Positions 16,221 through 23,493 of a stretch of 36,234 nucleotides of DNA are shown in pieces. Position 1 is the first letter of the stretch, and every line of letters begins with the position of its first letter. The stretch comes from Clostridia bacterium (GTDB taxonomy: Bacteria > Bacillota > Clostridia > Oscillospirales > Acutalibacteraceae), in assembly GCA_017473435.1 (NCBI GenBank), contig JAFULG010000030.1:1-36234 (forward strand), given 5' to 3'. The notes beneath the pieces are model-generated. The model ran no database searches. It worked only from the letters and a program-made list of their open reading frames with translations, and was not told the DNA's origin. A program made the translations under genes and the position numbers.

Positions 16221-16961
16221 TCATATTTTAGTGCAGTAGTCAAGGCAGACCCAGCCGGAGGGAGTGCGTCCCCAGTTGTTTTTTACCTCGTATACCGTGA
16301 ATTCAACATTCATCACATAGCCGTCAGCCTTGTAGCGTACAAGTCCGTAAATCTGTGAGCGGGCGTTTTTTGTGAATTCTCCGTGCTTCTTCTTGCGGTA
16401 GTCCGTGCCGGGACCTGTTCTTACGTGGAGCAATGAGGCATCCGTAACACGGTAGTCGCCCTTGGTGTAAGTCTTTTTCTCCGTCAGCTTCACCTCGACG
16501 GGGAAAAGAATAAAGCCCTGAAACTCGTAGCCCTTTGCAAGGTAGTAAGCTGATTTCTTTGTGTAGGTTCTTGTGCGGAAGCGCTCGCCGCCGTAAACGC
16601 TTTCACTTGTTACGATGTCACCGTTTGCTTTGATCTGTTCCACGACGGCAACGTGACCTGCACCGTCATTTTCATTCCAAAGCTTGCCTTTTTTCCAGCA
16701 GGCAACGGCAAAAAGCTTCGGGGTCTGACTTCTTTTGTAGCCGTCCTCGGTATAGCCGTACCAGTCCTCGGCGTTCCTGCGTGAAAGCTTCGGGTCTTTG
16801 CCGAGAAGCTCTCTCCATCTGCCCCAGACATAGCCTACGCAGTTGGGGAGACAGTAGCCGTTTCCGATTTCAATGCAGCGGTTGAAGCCTCCTGCCGAGG
16901 TGTGGATATAATTTTTGTTGTCCTTTGACGGGGCGGTTAATCTTGTTGTATATTCTGACAA
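16221..16961 (-). CDS. Phage-type endolysin with CHAP and SH3 domains
   Basis: Cell-wall hydrolase with an N-terminal CHAP amidase/endopeptidase domain (residues about 20-150) and a C-terminal SH3-type wall-binding domain (about 165-246, LLHVRTGPGTDYRKK). The catalytic pair is visible as Cys41 in CLPNCVGYVWGRW and His103 in GAGHVAVVEQI. No signal peptide is present, as expected for holin-dependent export. The start is a TTG at 16961 with AAGGAAG 8 nt upstream, a weak initiation codon. It is the first gene of the lysis cassette, downstream of a consensus promoter (17066-17094) and a leader terminator (16981-17022). It is 246 residues long. Confidence 0.88.
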   Translation of the reverse strand: MSEYTTRLTAPSKDNKNYIHTSAGGFNRCIEIGNGYCLPNCVGYVWGRWRELLGKDPKLSRRNAEDWYGYTEDGYKRSQTPKLFAVACWKKGKLWNENDGAGHVAVVEQIKANGDIVTSESVYGGERFRTRTYTKKSAYYLAKGYEFQGFILFPVEVKLTEKKTYTKGDYRVTDASLLHVRTGPGTDYRKKKHGEFTKNARSQIYGLVRYKADGYVMNVEFTVYEVKNNWGRTPSGWVCLDYCTKI

Positions 16962-16980
16962 TGTGTTCTCTTCCTTTCGA

Positions 16981-17022
16981 CAAAAATAAGCTGCCTTGTG
17001 TGACGATTACAAAGCAGCTTAT
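16981..17022 (-). terminator. Leader terminator in front of the lysis cassette
   Basis: On the minus strand a 9-bp stem ATAAGCTGC/GCAGCTTAT extends by TTGT/ACAA after one mismatch, with a 9-nt loop, and is followed by TTTTTG. It lies between the promoter at 17066-17094 and the TTG start at 16961. Confidence 0.7.
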
Positions 17023-17065
17023 GTTTGTATTTTGTTTTGCATGTGGTTTGCGGTCCACACTTATA

Positions 17066-17094
17066 ATTTTAGAGAAAGAAAAGAACAATGTCAA
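17066..17094 (-). promoter_or_regulatory. Promoter of the lysis cassette
   Basis: TTGACA (complement of 17089-17094), exactly 17 bp, TAAAAT (complement of 17066-17071). It points at the endolysin, 105 bp away, across the leader terminator. Confidence 0.75.
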
Positions 17095-17181
17095 TAAGGG
17101 AGGATGCTACTGTACTTATATAAGGACAATAATGACAGGCAAATGTGGTTGAACACATAAAATTAATGTTTTTTAGTTTTT

Positions 17182-18015
17182 TTAATGGTTAAACTTTGAT
17201 TTTATTTCTTCTGCAAGACTTTCAATTTCACGGATTTTCTTTTCTGTTATACCTTTGAGATTTGCATAGGAGGAGTAAAGTCTTTTTGTGGTGCTTGAAT
17301 ATATCTGAGAGCTTTTTTCATTAAGTGCGTCGATGCTTTGCTTTATGTCCTTGAACTGATTAGCAAGCTCAGTTTTTTTGTCGCTATATGTGATTTCCGT
17401 GGCATCCTTTATACTTTCGGCTGCGAGCTTGAGAATATCGCCGTATTCGTTGAGCGAAGTCTTGAACGAATCGATTTTCTTCATAAGCTTGTGTATATCC
17501 AATGTTGCTTTTACTGTGAAAACAAGGTCAACAAGGAATATCACAAAAATTACGCCGACAGCAATATTTCTTATGTTCTGCGGAACAAAGCCCACAACAG
17601 AATTATATATGGGACTTACGATATAAACAAAAATAAAGCTGAACAAGCCCCAGTAGCAGGTATGCTTGAAGCAGATTCTTCCGTGGAGGTTGAGAAAATT
17701 ATCCGAATAATCCCACCAGCGTGCATTGAAAAGCTTTTCCATAATGTAGCTTGTGAGGTATTCGAGTATATCGGCAAGAATCATACCTGTTATTACCACA
17801 AGCCACCAGCGTTTTCCGATAGGGTCACCCAAGGGGGCGACAAGTACCTCGAAAATGAGCGCTCCCGCACCGTATATGGGACATACGGGGCCGTACAGGA
17901 ATCCGCGGTTTATAAATTTTTTGTTGCCGAGGGAACAGTATATAGTTTCAATAGTCCAGCCTATTGCGCTGAACACAAAAAACATCAGCACATAATTTAA
18001 GACGCTTATCAGCAT
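17182..18015 (-). CDS. CmpB-type putative ABC-transporter membrane protein with C-terminal coiled coil
   Basis: Membrane protein of the PF06541 (ABC_trans_CmpB, putative type IV ABC transporter) family, common in clostridia and of unproven function. About five hydrophobic segments occupy residues 1-170, with the family hallmark GWTIETIYCSLGNKKFINRG and FLYGPVCPIYGAGAL near the N-terminus. The last 100 residues (about 175-277) are charged and helical, predicted coiled coil. The gene starts at 18015, overlapping the end of the HD-domain gene by 7 nt, so the pair is coupled. No ABC ATPase is adjacent. It ends 87 bp from the promoter of the lysis cassette on the same strand. Confidence 0.8.
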   Translation of the reverse strand: MLISVLNYVLMFFVFSAIGWTIETIYCSLGNKKFINRGFLYGPVCPIYGAGALIFEVLVAPLGDPIGKRWWLVVITGMILADILEYLTSYIMEKLFNARWWDYSDNFLNLHGRICFKHTCYWGLFSFIFVYIVSPIYNSVVGFVPQNIRNIAVGVIFVIFLVDLVFTVKATLDIHKLMKKIDSFKTSLNEYGDILKLAAESIKDATEITYSDKKTELANQFKDIKQSIDALNEKSSQIYSSTTKRLYSSYANLKGITEKKIREIESLAEEIKSKFNH

Positions 18016-18557
18016 TTTTCTTTCTCCTTAAAAGATTTAATATTTTCATCAAATTTTTTGCTGAAGTGTTTAAAGTCAGCTCTTAAAAGTTCTCTTGTTG
18101 CGCAGTATTTATCAGCTAAAGAAACAATGTATCCTGCCTTTGTTGCAGGTGGAATTACGGTCAGAGGCCACATATGCCTGAGAATTATGTTTTCTTCAAA
18201 CTTGCTGATTTCGGGATAGAGCTTTCTTGCGTTGTTTAAGGCAAATCTGGGATGCTTGTAGCCGTGCGGACGGTGCCACCATGCCTTGTCGTGCCAGTCA
18301 TAATAGTAAAGGTCGTGCAGAATGGCAGCGCGGGCAATTCTTCTGAAATCCATATTATGCTCTTTAGCGTAAACAAAGCTCATATACGAAACGCTTGTTA
18401 TGTGATCAAGTCTGTCAATCGTGCTGTGCTGAGGAAATTTCTTCAAGCCCTGCACCTCGTCGCTGAAATAAAGGTCGCCTATACAGTCGAAAAACTCGGT
18501 AGCATTTTCTTTTGTAAGGCTGCAGGATTTTATGTAAATATCAAAAAGCTTTCCCAT
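18009..18557 (-). CDS. HD-domain phosphohydrolase
   Basis: Predicted metal-dependent phosphohydrolase of the HD superfamily, 182 residues, cytosolic. The metal ligands appear as His in RLDHITSVSYMS, the HD pair in AAILHDLYYYD and the distal Asp in VSLADKYCA. HDIG-type signalling domains are not seen, so this is a stand-alone HD protein similar to clostridial HD family proteins of unknown substrate. It overlaps the downstream CmpB-type gene and diverges from the aminotransferase gene across 274 bp. Confidence 0.88.
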   Translation of the reverse strand: MGKLFDIYIKSCSLTKENATEFFDCIGDLYFSDEVQGLKKFPQHSTIDRLDHITSVSYMSFVYAKEHNMDFRRIARAAILHDLYYYDWHDKAWWHRPHGYKHPRFALNNARKLYPEISKFEENIILRHMWPLTVIPPATKAGYIVSLADKYCATRELLRADFKHFSKKFDENIKSFKEKEKC

Positions 18558-18723
18558 TTTGTCTGCTCACTTTCGTAGCTTAATTTTTTTTAATGATAAC
18601 ACAAGGACAAGCTCTTGACAATAGTTTTAATAAAGACTTTACACTTTTACCAAAAGTATAAACTTTTTATTTGTTTTCTGCTTTTGCGAAGTTTATGTAT
18701 AATGACTAAAAAAGTTTACACAT

Positions 18724-18771
18724 TTTGTAAGCGGTTAACAGTTGACAAGTATTGTTTAAATATTGTATAAT
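18724..18771 (+). promoter_or_regulatory. Consensus promoter and LacI-like operator before the aminotransferase gene
   Basis: TTGACA (18742-18747), 18 bp, TATAAT (18766-18771). Just upstream, TGTAAGCGGTTAACA (18726-18740) is a near palindrome around CG, like LacI-family or cre operators with one extra base. The promoter is clear; the operator is tentative. A 7-bp hairpin GGTGAGT/ACTCACC (18786-18803) lies in the leader. Confidence 0.7.
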
Positions 18772-18831
18772 TATAGGGAAATATCGGTGAGTGACAACTC
18801 ACCCAAAAATAATTTTTCAGGAGATGTAAAT

Positions 18832-20310
18832 ATGGACACAAGATTCGCAATTTCTCAGTATCCCGATGCTGCTGCCGTTACCAAGAAGCTTGACTATCTT
18901 ATTCAGCAGCCCATGCACTCAATCAACCCTGATGTACTTAAGAAGTATGAAGAAGAATACTTCGAGGCAAAGTGCCAGAAGTCAAAGGCTATGATCGACG
19001 AAGCAAAGCAGATTATCCCCGGCGGTGTTCAGCATAACCTTGCTTTCAACTATCCGTTCCCTCTTGTTTTCACAAAGGCTGAGGGCGCAAAGCTTTACGA
19101 TATCGATGGCAACGAGTACTATGACTTCCTTCAGGCAGGCGGTCCCACAGTTCTCGGCTCAAACCCCAAAATCGTACGTGATCAGGTTATCGATCTTCTC
19201 AATACCTGCGGTCCTTCAACAGGTCTTTTCCACGAGTTTGAATACAAGCTTGCAAAGAAAATTTCTGACTCTGTTCCTACCGTTGATATGTTCCGTATGC
19301 TCGGTTCAGGTACAGAGGCTTGTATGGTAGCTTGCCGTGTTGCAAGACTTGCTACAAAGAAAAAGCACATCCTCAAGATGGGCGGTGCTTACCACGGTTG
19401 GTCAGATCAGCTCGGTTACGGTATCCGTGTTCCCGGCTCAAAGTTCACTCAGGCAAACGGTGTTCCCATCCGTCTTATGAGAGACACACAGGAATTCTTC
19501 CCCAACGATCTTAACGATCTTGAAAAGAAGCTCAGAAGAAATCAGCTCAACGGCGGTACAGCTGCTGTATTCATCGAGCCCATCGGTCCTGAAAGCGGTA
19601 CACGTCCTCTTGATAAGGACTTCAACAAGGGCGTTGAAAGACTTTGCCGTAAGTATGGCGCACTCCTTATCTTCGATGAGGTTGTTACAGGCTTCCGTAT
19701 CGGTATGGCAGGCGCTCAGGGCTACTACGGTGTAGAACCCGACCTCACAATCTTCGGTAAGGTTATCGCCGGCGGTTATCCCGGTGCAGGCGGTATCGGC
19801 GGTAAGAGAGAATACATGAAGTATATGGGCGCAGGTCTTGATGCAAGCGGTATGAAGATCAAGAAGGCATTCTGCGGCGGTACAATGGCTGCTACTCCCA
19901 TTTCCTGCGTAGCCGGTTACTATACTCTTGAAGAAATCGATAAGCAGAACGCTTGCCAGAAGGCAGGTCTTATGGGTGACAGACTTACAGCAGGTCTTAA
20001 CCAGATTATCGATAAGTACAACCTTCCCTTCGTAGCATTCAACCAGGGTTCAGTTTGTCATATGGAAACTGTTGCTACAATGCATTTCTCCATCGATTGG
20101 AGCAAGCCTTGGACAATTCCCGGCGTAATCAAGGAAACTGATAAGCGTAAGAAGGAAATGACTCACATGGGTGCTGCTTACATGGCAGAAGGTCTTGTAA
20201 CTCTTGCAGGCTCAAGACTTTACACATCAGCAGCATACGACGAGGCTATGATTGACGATGCTCTTGCACGCTTTGACAAGGTATTCTCAAACATCTCCGT
20301 TGTTGAATAA
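18832..20310 (+). CDS. Class III aminotransferase, glutamate-1-semialdehyde aminomutase-like
   Basis: PLP-dependent fold type I enzyme most like glutamate-1-semialdehyde 2,1-aminomutase (HemL) and related class III aminotransferases; 492 residues, about 60 longer than HemL. Visible: phosphate-binding GSGTEA (residues 158-163), the Asp that pairs with the PLP ring (IFDEVVTGFR, D282) and the Schiff-base Lys (FGKVIAGGYPG, K310). The start at 18832 has AGGAGATG upstream; the frame is also open from 18763. It is followed by a class II aldolase gene 75 bp downstream, with a possible partial terminator between. No heme genes are near. The codons are strongly biased, suggesting high expression. Substrate is unknown; a role with the aldolase on an amino or keto sugar-like compound is inferred. 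Confidence 0.88.
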   Translation: MDTRFAISQYPDAAAVTKKLDYLIQQPMHSINPDVLKKYEEEYFEAKCQKSKAMIDEAKQIIPGGVQHNLAFNYPFPLVFTKAEGAKLYDIDGNEYYDFLQAGGPTVLGSNPKIVRDQVIDLLNTCGPSTGLFHEFEYKLAKKISDSVPTVDMFRMLGSGTEACMVACRVARLATKKKHILKMGGAYHGWSDQLGYGIRVPGSKFTQANGVPIRLMRDTQEFFPNDLNDLEKKLRRNQLNGGTAAVFIEPIGPESGTRPLDKDFNKGVERLCRKYGALLIFDEVVTGFRIGMAGAQGYYGVEPDLTIFGKVIAGGYPGAGGIGGKREYMKYMGAGLDASGMKIKKAFCGGTMAATPISCVAGYYTLEEIDKQNACQKAGLMGDRLTAGLNQIIDKYNLPFVAFNQGSVCHMETVATMHFSIDWSKPWTIPGVIKETDKRKKEMTHMGAAYMAEGLVTLAGSRLYTSAAYDEAMIDDALARFDKVFSNISVVE

Positions 20311-20323
20311 TTAAAAACTACAT

Positions 20324-20356
20324 ATAAGGCAGGTTTCACTCACCTGCCTTATTTTG
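20324..20356 (+). terminator. Hairpin between the aminotransferase and aldolase genes
   Basis: Stem ATAAGGCAGGT/ACCTGCCTTAT, allowing for the loop TTCACTC, is followed by TTGAC rather than a long T run. It may act as a partial terminator or mRNA stabiliser. Confidence 0.5.
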
Positions 20357-20385
20357 ACAGAATTATGAAAGGCAGGTAAAATTCA

Positions 20386-21609
20386 ATGGAACTTTTACAA
20401 GCTAAAGAAATTGTTGTTGAAGCAGGTAAACAGCTTGTTGCAACAGGTCTTATTGCAAGAACATGGGGTAACGTAAGCTGCCGTGTAAGTGATACACAGT
20501 TTGTAATCACTCCCTCAGGCAGAGATTATCTCAGCCTTACTCCCGATGATATCGTTGTTGTAAACCTTGCCGACCTTTCTTATGAGGGCGATATCAAGCC
20601 TTCCAGTGAAAAGGGTCTTCATGCACAGTGCTACATCCTTCGTGATGACTGCAACTTTGTAATTCATACTCATCAGGCAAATGCTTCCATCGTTTCTGCT
20701 ATCGGCTGTGATGTTAACAGCATTACCGGCTACAGCAAGGACATTATCGGTGACAACATTCCTGTTGCTACCTACGGTCTTCCCGGTACAGGCAAGCTTC
20801 GTGACGGCGTTGTGGGCGCTCTCAAGCGTTCCGACTCAAAGGCTGTTATTATGAAGAGCCACGGTGCTGTATGTCTCGGTGCTGACTACGATGATGCTTT
20901 CAAGGTAGCTAACGAGGTTGAAAAGGTTTGCGCTGAATTCATTTACAACAAGTATACAGAATTTACCGGTAAGGCAACAGACACCTTCAAGGGCGTTTAC
21001 GATTATGTTGTTGAGCTTAAGAAGAGAGCTGATGCTCCTGCAGCAAAGCTCAACGCTTATGACAGTATCAGAATTGACGACGCGGTTGTTCTTTCCGACA
21101 AGGAAGGCAACACTGTTGCTACGGTAGGTCTTTTCGGTAAGAAGGACGAGCTCATCACAGGAGAGAAGTATCCTTCAGAGGCTGACCTTCACAGAGCGAT
21201 TTATCAGAAGCGTGAAGAAGTAGGTGCTATTATTCACTCACAGGAGGATGCAATTGTTGCCGCTTCAAAAATCGGCAAGACTCTCAAGCCCTTCCTTGAT
21301 GACTTTGCACAGATTGTCGGTGTAACTGTTAAGTGTGCAGAATTTGATCCCAACAATACATATAAATCATCAAAGAAGGTTGCAAAGAAGATTGCAAAGA
21401 AGGGCACAAACGCACTTCTTCTTAAGGACAACGGTGCAGTATGCTGCGGCAGCAACAAGGATGAGGCATCCGCTGCTGAAATGGTAATGGAGAAGAACTG
21501 CAAGTCAGTTATTTCTTCAGAGCTTTTCGGTAAGGTTAAGCCTATCAGCAAGCTTGACTGCGTAGTTATGAATGTTGTTTACAGACTTAAGTATTCAAAG
21601 CAGAAGTAA
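20386..21609 (+). CDS. Tandem class II aldolase/adducin protein with a degenerate second domain
   Basis: Two class II aldolase (fuculose/ribulose-phosphate aldolase-like) domains in one 407-residue chain. The first (about 1-195) carries the expected Glu (PSSEKGLH, E75), zinc ligands His94 and His96 (IHTHQAN) and His159 (KSHGAV). The second (about 225-385) keeps the same order (PSEADLH, IIHSQED, LKDNGAV) but has Gln286 and Asn349 in place of two zinc His, so it is probably inactive and structural or regulatory. The ATG at 20386 has GAAAGGCAGG upstream. It follows the aminotransferase gene and shares its biased codon use. Real family members cleave phosphorylated ketoses or epimerise them; the substrate here is not known. 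An ancient duplication and fusion is the simplest explanation. Confidence 0.87.
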   Translation: MELLQAKEIVVEAGKQLVATGLIARTWGNVSCRVSDTQFVITPSGRDYLSLTPDDIVVVNLADLSYEGDIKPSSEKGLHAQCYILRDDCNFVIHTHQANASIVSAIGCDVNSITGYSKDIIGDNIPVATYGLPGTGKLRDGVVGALKRSDSKAVIMKSHGAVCLGADYDDAFKVANEVEKVCAEFIYNKYTEFTGKATDTFKGVYDYVVELKKRADAPAAKLNAYDSIRIDDAVVLSDKEGNTVATVGLFGKKDELITGEKYPSEADLHRAIYQKREEVGAIIHSQEDAIVAASKIGKTLKPFLDDFAQIVGVTVKCAEFDPNNTYKSSKKVAKKIAKKGTNALLLKDNGAVCCGSNKDEASAAEMVMEKNCKSVISSELFGKVKPISKLDCVVMNVVYRLKYSKQK

Positions 21610-21617
21610 GCAAAACG

Positions 21618-21694
21618 CAGAAAAAAGTAAAGTTTTGGTCAAGCTTTTTTAAAAGCTTGTCAGGGATTGTAAGGGGTGAAACCCCTTACGTAAT
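21618..21694 (+). repeat. Family A 3'-UTR repeat, copy A2
   Basis: Begins within 20 nt of the aldolase stop. Hairpin 1 is CAAGCTTTTTTAAAAGCTTG and hairpin 2 is GTAAGGGG/CCCCTTAC. The aldolase terminator at 21706 follows. Confidence 0.75.
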
Positions 21695-21705
21695 AAAAAC
21701 AGTAA

Positions 21706-21743
21706 AAAGCAGGTGTAATCGCAACACCTGCTTTGTTTGTTTT
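21706..21743 (+). terminator. Intrinsic terminator of the aminotransferase-aldolase unit
   Basis: An 11-bp stem AAAGCAGGTGT/ACACCTGCTTT (21706-21716 with 21724-21734) is followed by GTTTGTTTT. Confidence 0.85.
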
Positions 21744-21745
21744 AA

Positions 21746-21808
21746 TCAAGGGGACGTTGTCCCCTTGGACCCCTATGAGCTTTTGTAAAAACTCAACCAA
21801 AACTTTAA
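21746..21808 (-). repeat. Family A repeat, copy A3 (solitary, inverted)
   Basis: Inverted relative to A2 and on the far side of the terminator. Hairpin 1 is degenerate (TGAGTTTTTACAAAAGCTCA) and hairpin 2 is AAGGGGAC/GTCCCCTT. No minus-strand gene ends here, which makes it the only copy without a matching upstream stop codon. Confidence 0.65.
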
Positions 21809-21816
21809 TATTTTTG

Positions 21817-21846
21817 TTGACGAATACTATTTTATGTTGATATAAT
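21817..21846 (+). promoter_or_regulatory. Promoter of the metallophosphoesterase gene
   Basis: TTGACG (21817-21822), 18 bp, TATAAT (21841-21846), 30 bp before the start codon, with AAAGGAG as ribosome binding site. Confidence 0.75.
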
Positions 21847-21875
21847 AAAATCAATAAAAAAAGGAGAAATACAAA

Positions 21876-23099
21876 ATGAAGAAAATACTTGCAATTATCC
21901 TTGCTCTTGTTTCCCTTGTCGGCATCACCGCAATGGGTGTTTCAGCTCAGGCAGAAGCTCAGGAAAAGGAGCCGCTTAAATTCGGCGATGACGGAAAATT
22001 CAAAATCCTGCAGATTTCAGATATCCAGGACAGAATTATTTTCAGACCGCTTACAAAAATGTTTATAGAGGATTTGCTTGAAAAGGAAAATCCGGACCTT
22101 GTTGTGCTTACGGGCGACAATATTGCTCCCGGTTGTCCGAAACTGGATTGGTATATCGAAAAGAACATTGACAACTTTATGAAAATCTTCGAGGAGAAAA
22201 AGGTGCCCGTTGCAATCGTTTATGGTAATCACGATGCCGACAGAAACTGTATGACCAAGGAGGAACAGTGGGAGGTTTACGAAAAATATGACTGTTTTGT
22301 AGGCGTAGGTGACAGCGAGGAGCTTACCGGTTACGGTACATATTATCTTCCCGTTATGGATAAAGAGGGTAATGAACAGAAGTTTACGCTGTGGTTCTTT
22401 GATTCACAGATGTACAATGACGAAAACGACCTTGGCGGCTACGGCTGTGTTGCAAAGGATCAGGTTGAATGGTACATTAAAACGGAAAAGGCACTTGCCG
22501 CTGAAAACGGCGGAAAGCTTATTCCTTCCTTTGCATTCCAGCACATAATCGTTCCCGAGGTTTACGAAATGCTTTACAAGGTGAGTGAAACTGACCCCGA
22601 AACAGGCGCAGTTACCGAGCTTGAGGTCGAGGGTGAATACGACAAAAATCACACCTTTATGAAGAACAATGCAACCTATGCAATTCCGATGGAATTTATA
22701 GATGAGGATACCTTCCTTAGCGAAACCTGCTGTTCACCCGAATACACAAACGGTCAGGCGGCGGCTATGATCGACTACGGTAAGGTGCTTGGTATTGCTG
22801 TAGGTCACGACCACAAAAACAGCTTTGTTATTCCTTACAAGGGTCTCGACATTGTGCAGACACCTACCGCATCCTTCGGTTCTTACGGTGATGATAACAG
22901 AGGCGCCAGAGTTATCACTCTTGATGAAAGCGATCTTTCCGATTATGAAACTGATGTGATTTTCTTCAGGGATTATTATGACCTTTCCGATGAGAAGCTT
23001 TATAATCAGTATGTGTTCAATAGTGATTATGAAAAATATTCAATCGGTGACAGAATTAAGGCGATGGTTAAATACTACTGGCTGAAGATTACGGATTAA
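21876..23099 (+). CDS. Secreted calcineurin-like metallophosphoesterase
   Basis: Predicted exported phosphoesterase with a dimetal centre, 407 residues. An N-terminal signal peptide (residues 1-25, cleavage near GVSA/QAEA) has no lipobox. The metal ligands of the fold are in order: D49 and Q51 region (QISDIQD), D81 (LTGDN), N118 and H119 (YGNHD), H223 (FQHIIVPE), and H311 and H313 (VGHDH). The usual His after the first Asp (DxH) is Gln here, a common variant in this subgroup. It has its own promoter. A long structured repeat block and a bidirectional terminator follow. Substrate unknown; purple-acid-phosphatase-like members of gut clostridia hydrolyse phosphate esters or nucleotides. Confidence 0.9.
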   Translation: MKKILAIILALVSLVGITAMGVSAQAEAQEKEPLKFGDDGKFKILQISDIQDRIIFRPLTKMFIEDLLEKENPDLVVLTGDNIAPGCPKLDWYIEKNIDNFMKIFEEKKVPVAIVYGNHDADRNCMTKEEQWEVYEKYDCFVGVGDSEELTGYGTYYLPVMDKEGNEQKFTLWFFDSQMYNDENDLGGYGCVAKDQVEWYIKTEKALAAENGGKLIPSFAFQHIIVPEVYEMLYKVSETDPETGAVTELEVEGEYDKNHTFMKNNATYAIPMEFIDEDTFLSETCCSPEYTNGQAAAMIDYGKVLGIAVGHDHKNSFVIPYKGLDIVQTPTASFGSYGDDNRGARVITLDESDLSDYETDVIFFRDYYDLSDEKLYNQYVFNSDYEKYSIGDRIKAMVKYYWLKITD

Positions 23100-23379
23100 G
23101 AGAGTAAAGTTCTTTGATTCTTTCTTACAGGAAAAGTCCTCTTGCGGTTCCCAAAATTCATTACGGCTTGGAGCACCTATGAATTTTGACCGCTGTGCCT
23201 CGACAGCACAAACTCTGCTTATCGTTTTCCTTGCGGAAAAGCTCACCGCTTCGTTGTGCCTCCTCTTCTCCAAAAAGTCATCGGACTTTTCGGGGGCCCC
23301 GAATAATCGCTTCATCGTCCACAGGCGGCGCTTCGGCGACGACGCCTCCGCGGCGAGCGGAAGAAAAGTTAAAATGATA
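23100..23379. repeat. Hairpin-rich repeat block after the phosphoesterase (family B copy B2 plus an unclassified part)
   Basis: No convincing gene is seen in 23100-23493; the rest holds a terminator and family A copy A4. The first 50 bp resemble family B (GTTCTTTGATTCTTTCTT). Then come a 10-bp stem CAAAATTCAT/ATGAATTTTG (23152-23188), an AAAAGTC/GACTTTT stem near 23264-23284 and a GC-rich stem around 23327-23350. GC content rises well above the neighbours. A minus-strand frame of about 120 codons crosses it but overlaps the phosphoesterase 3' end, has no ribosome binding site and is not called. Confidence 0.5.
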
Positions 23380-23409
23380 AAAGCAGGTGCTTTTTGTTGC
23401 ACCTGCTTT
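23380..23409. terminator. Bidirectional intrinsic terminator between phosphoesterase and decarboxylase
   Basis: An 11-bp stem AAAGCAGGTGC/GCACCTGCTTT (23380-23390 with 23399-23409), with T-rich stretches on both strands, lies between convergent genes. Confidence 0.85.
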
Positions 23410-23421
23410 GCTTTATTTCTT

Positions 23422-23490
23422 TAAGTGTAAGGGGTTTCACCCCTTACGATCCCTGACAAACTTTTGTAAAAGTTTGATCAAAACTTTTCT
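23422..23490 (-). repeat. Family A 3'-UTR repeat, copy A4
   Basis: On the minus strand it begins about 6 nt after the decarboxylase stop. Hairpin 1 is CAAACTTTTACAAAAGTTTG, in which the G-C pair of other copies has become A-T on both arms, and hairpin 2 is GTAAGGGG/CCCCTTAC. The terminator at 23380-23409 follows. Confidence 0.75.
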
Positions 23491-23493
23491 CTT

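Noticed and set aside
15650-16961. Prophage
   Set aside because: Only lysis genes are present. No integrase, terminase, portal, capsid, tail or replication gene and no attachment repeats were seen on either side.
18726-18740. A true catabolite-responsive cre site before the aminotransferase gene
   Set aside because: The first 12 positions fit, but one extra base breaks the consensus end. It is kept only as a tentative LacI-like operator.
18832-20310. Heme biosynthesis gene hemL
   Set aside because: The protein is about 60 residues longer than HemL, has no heme genes nearby, and is paired with a class II aldolase. A related class III aminotransferase is the safer call.
23040-23402. A 120-residue minus-strand protein
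   Set aside because: It overlaps the 3' end of the phosphoesterase, lies in a hairpin-rich repeat, has no ribosome binding site and its start lies inside a terminator.
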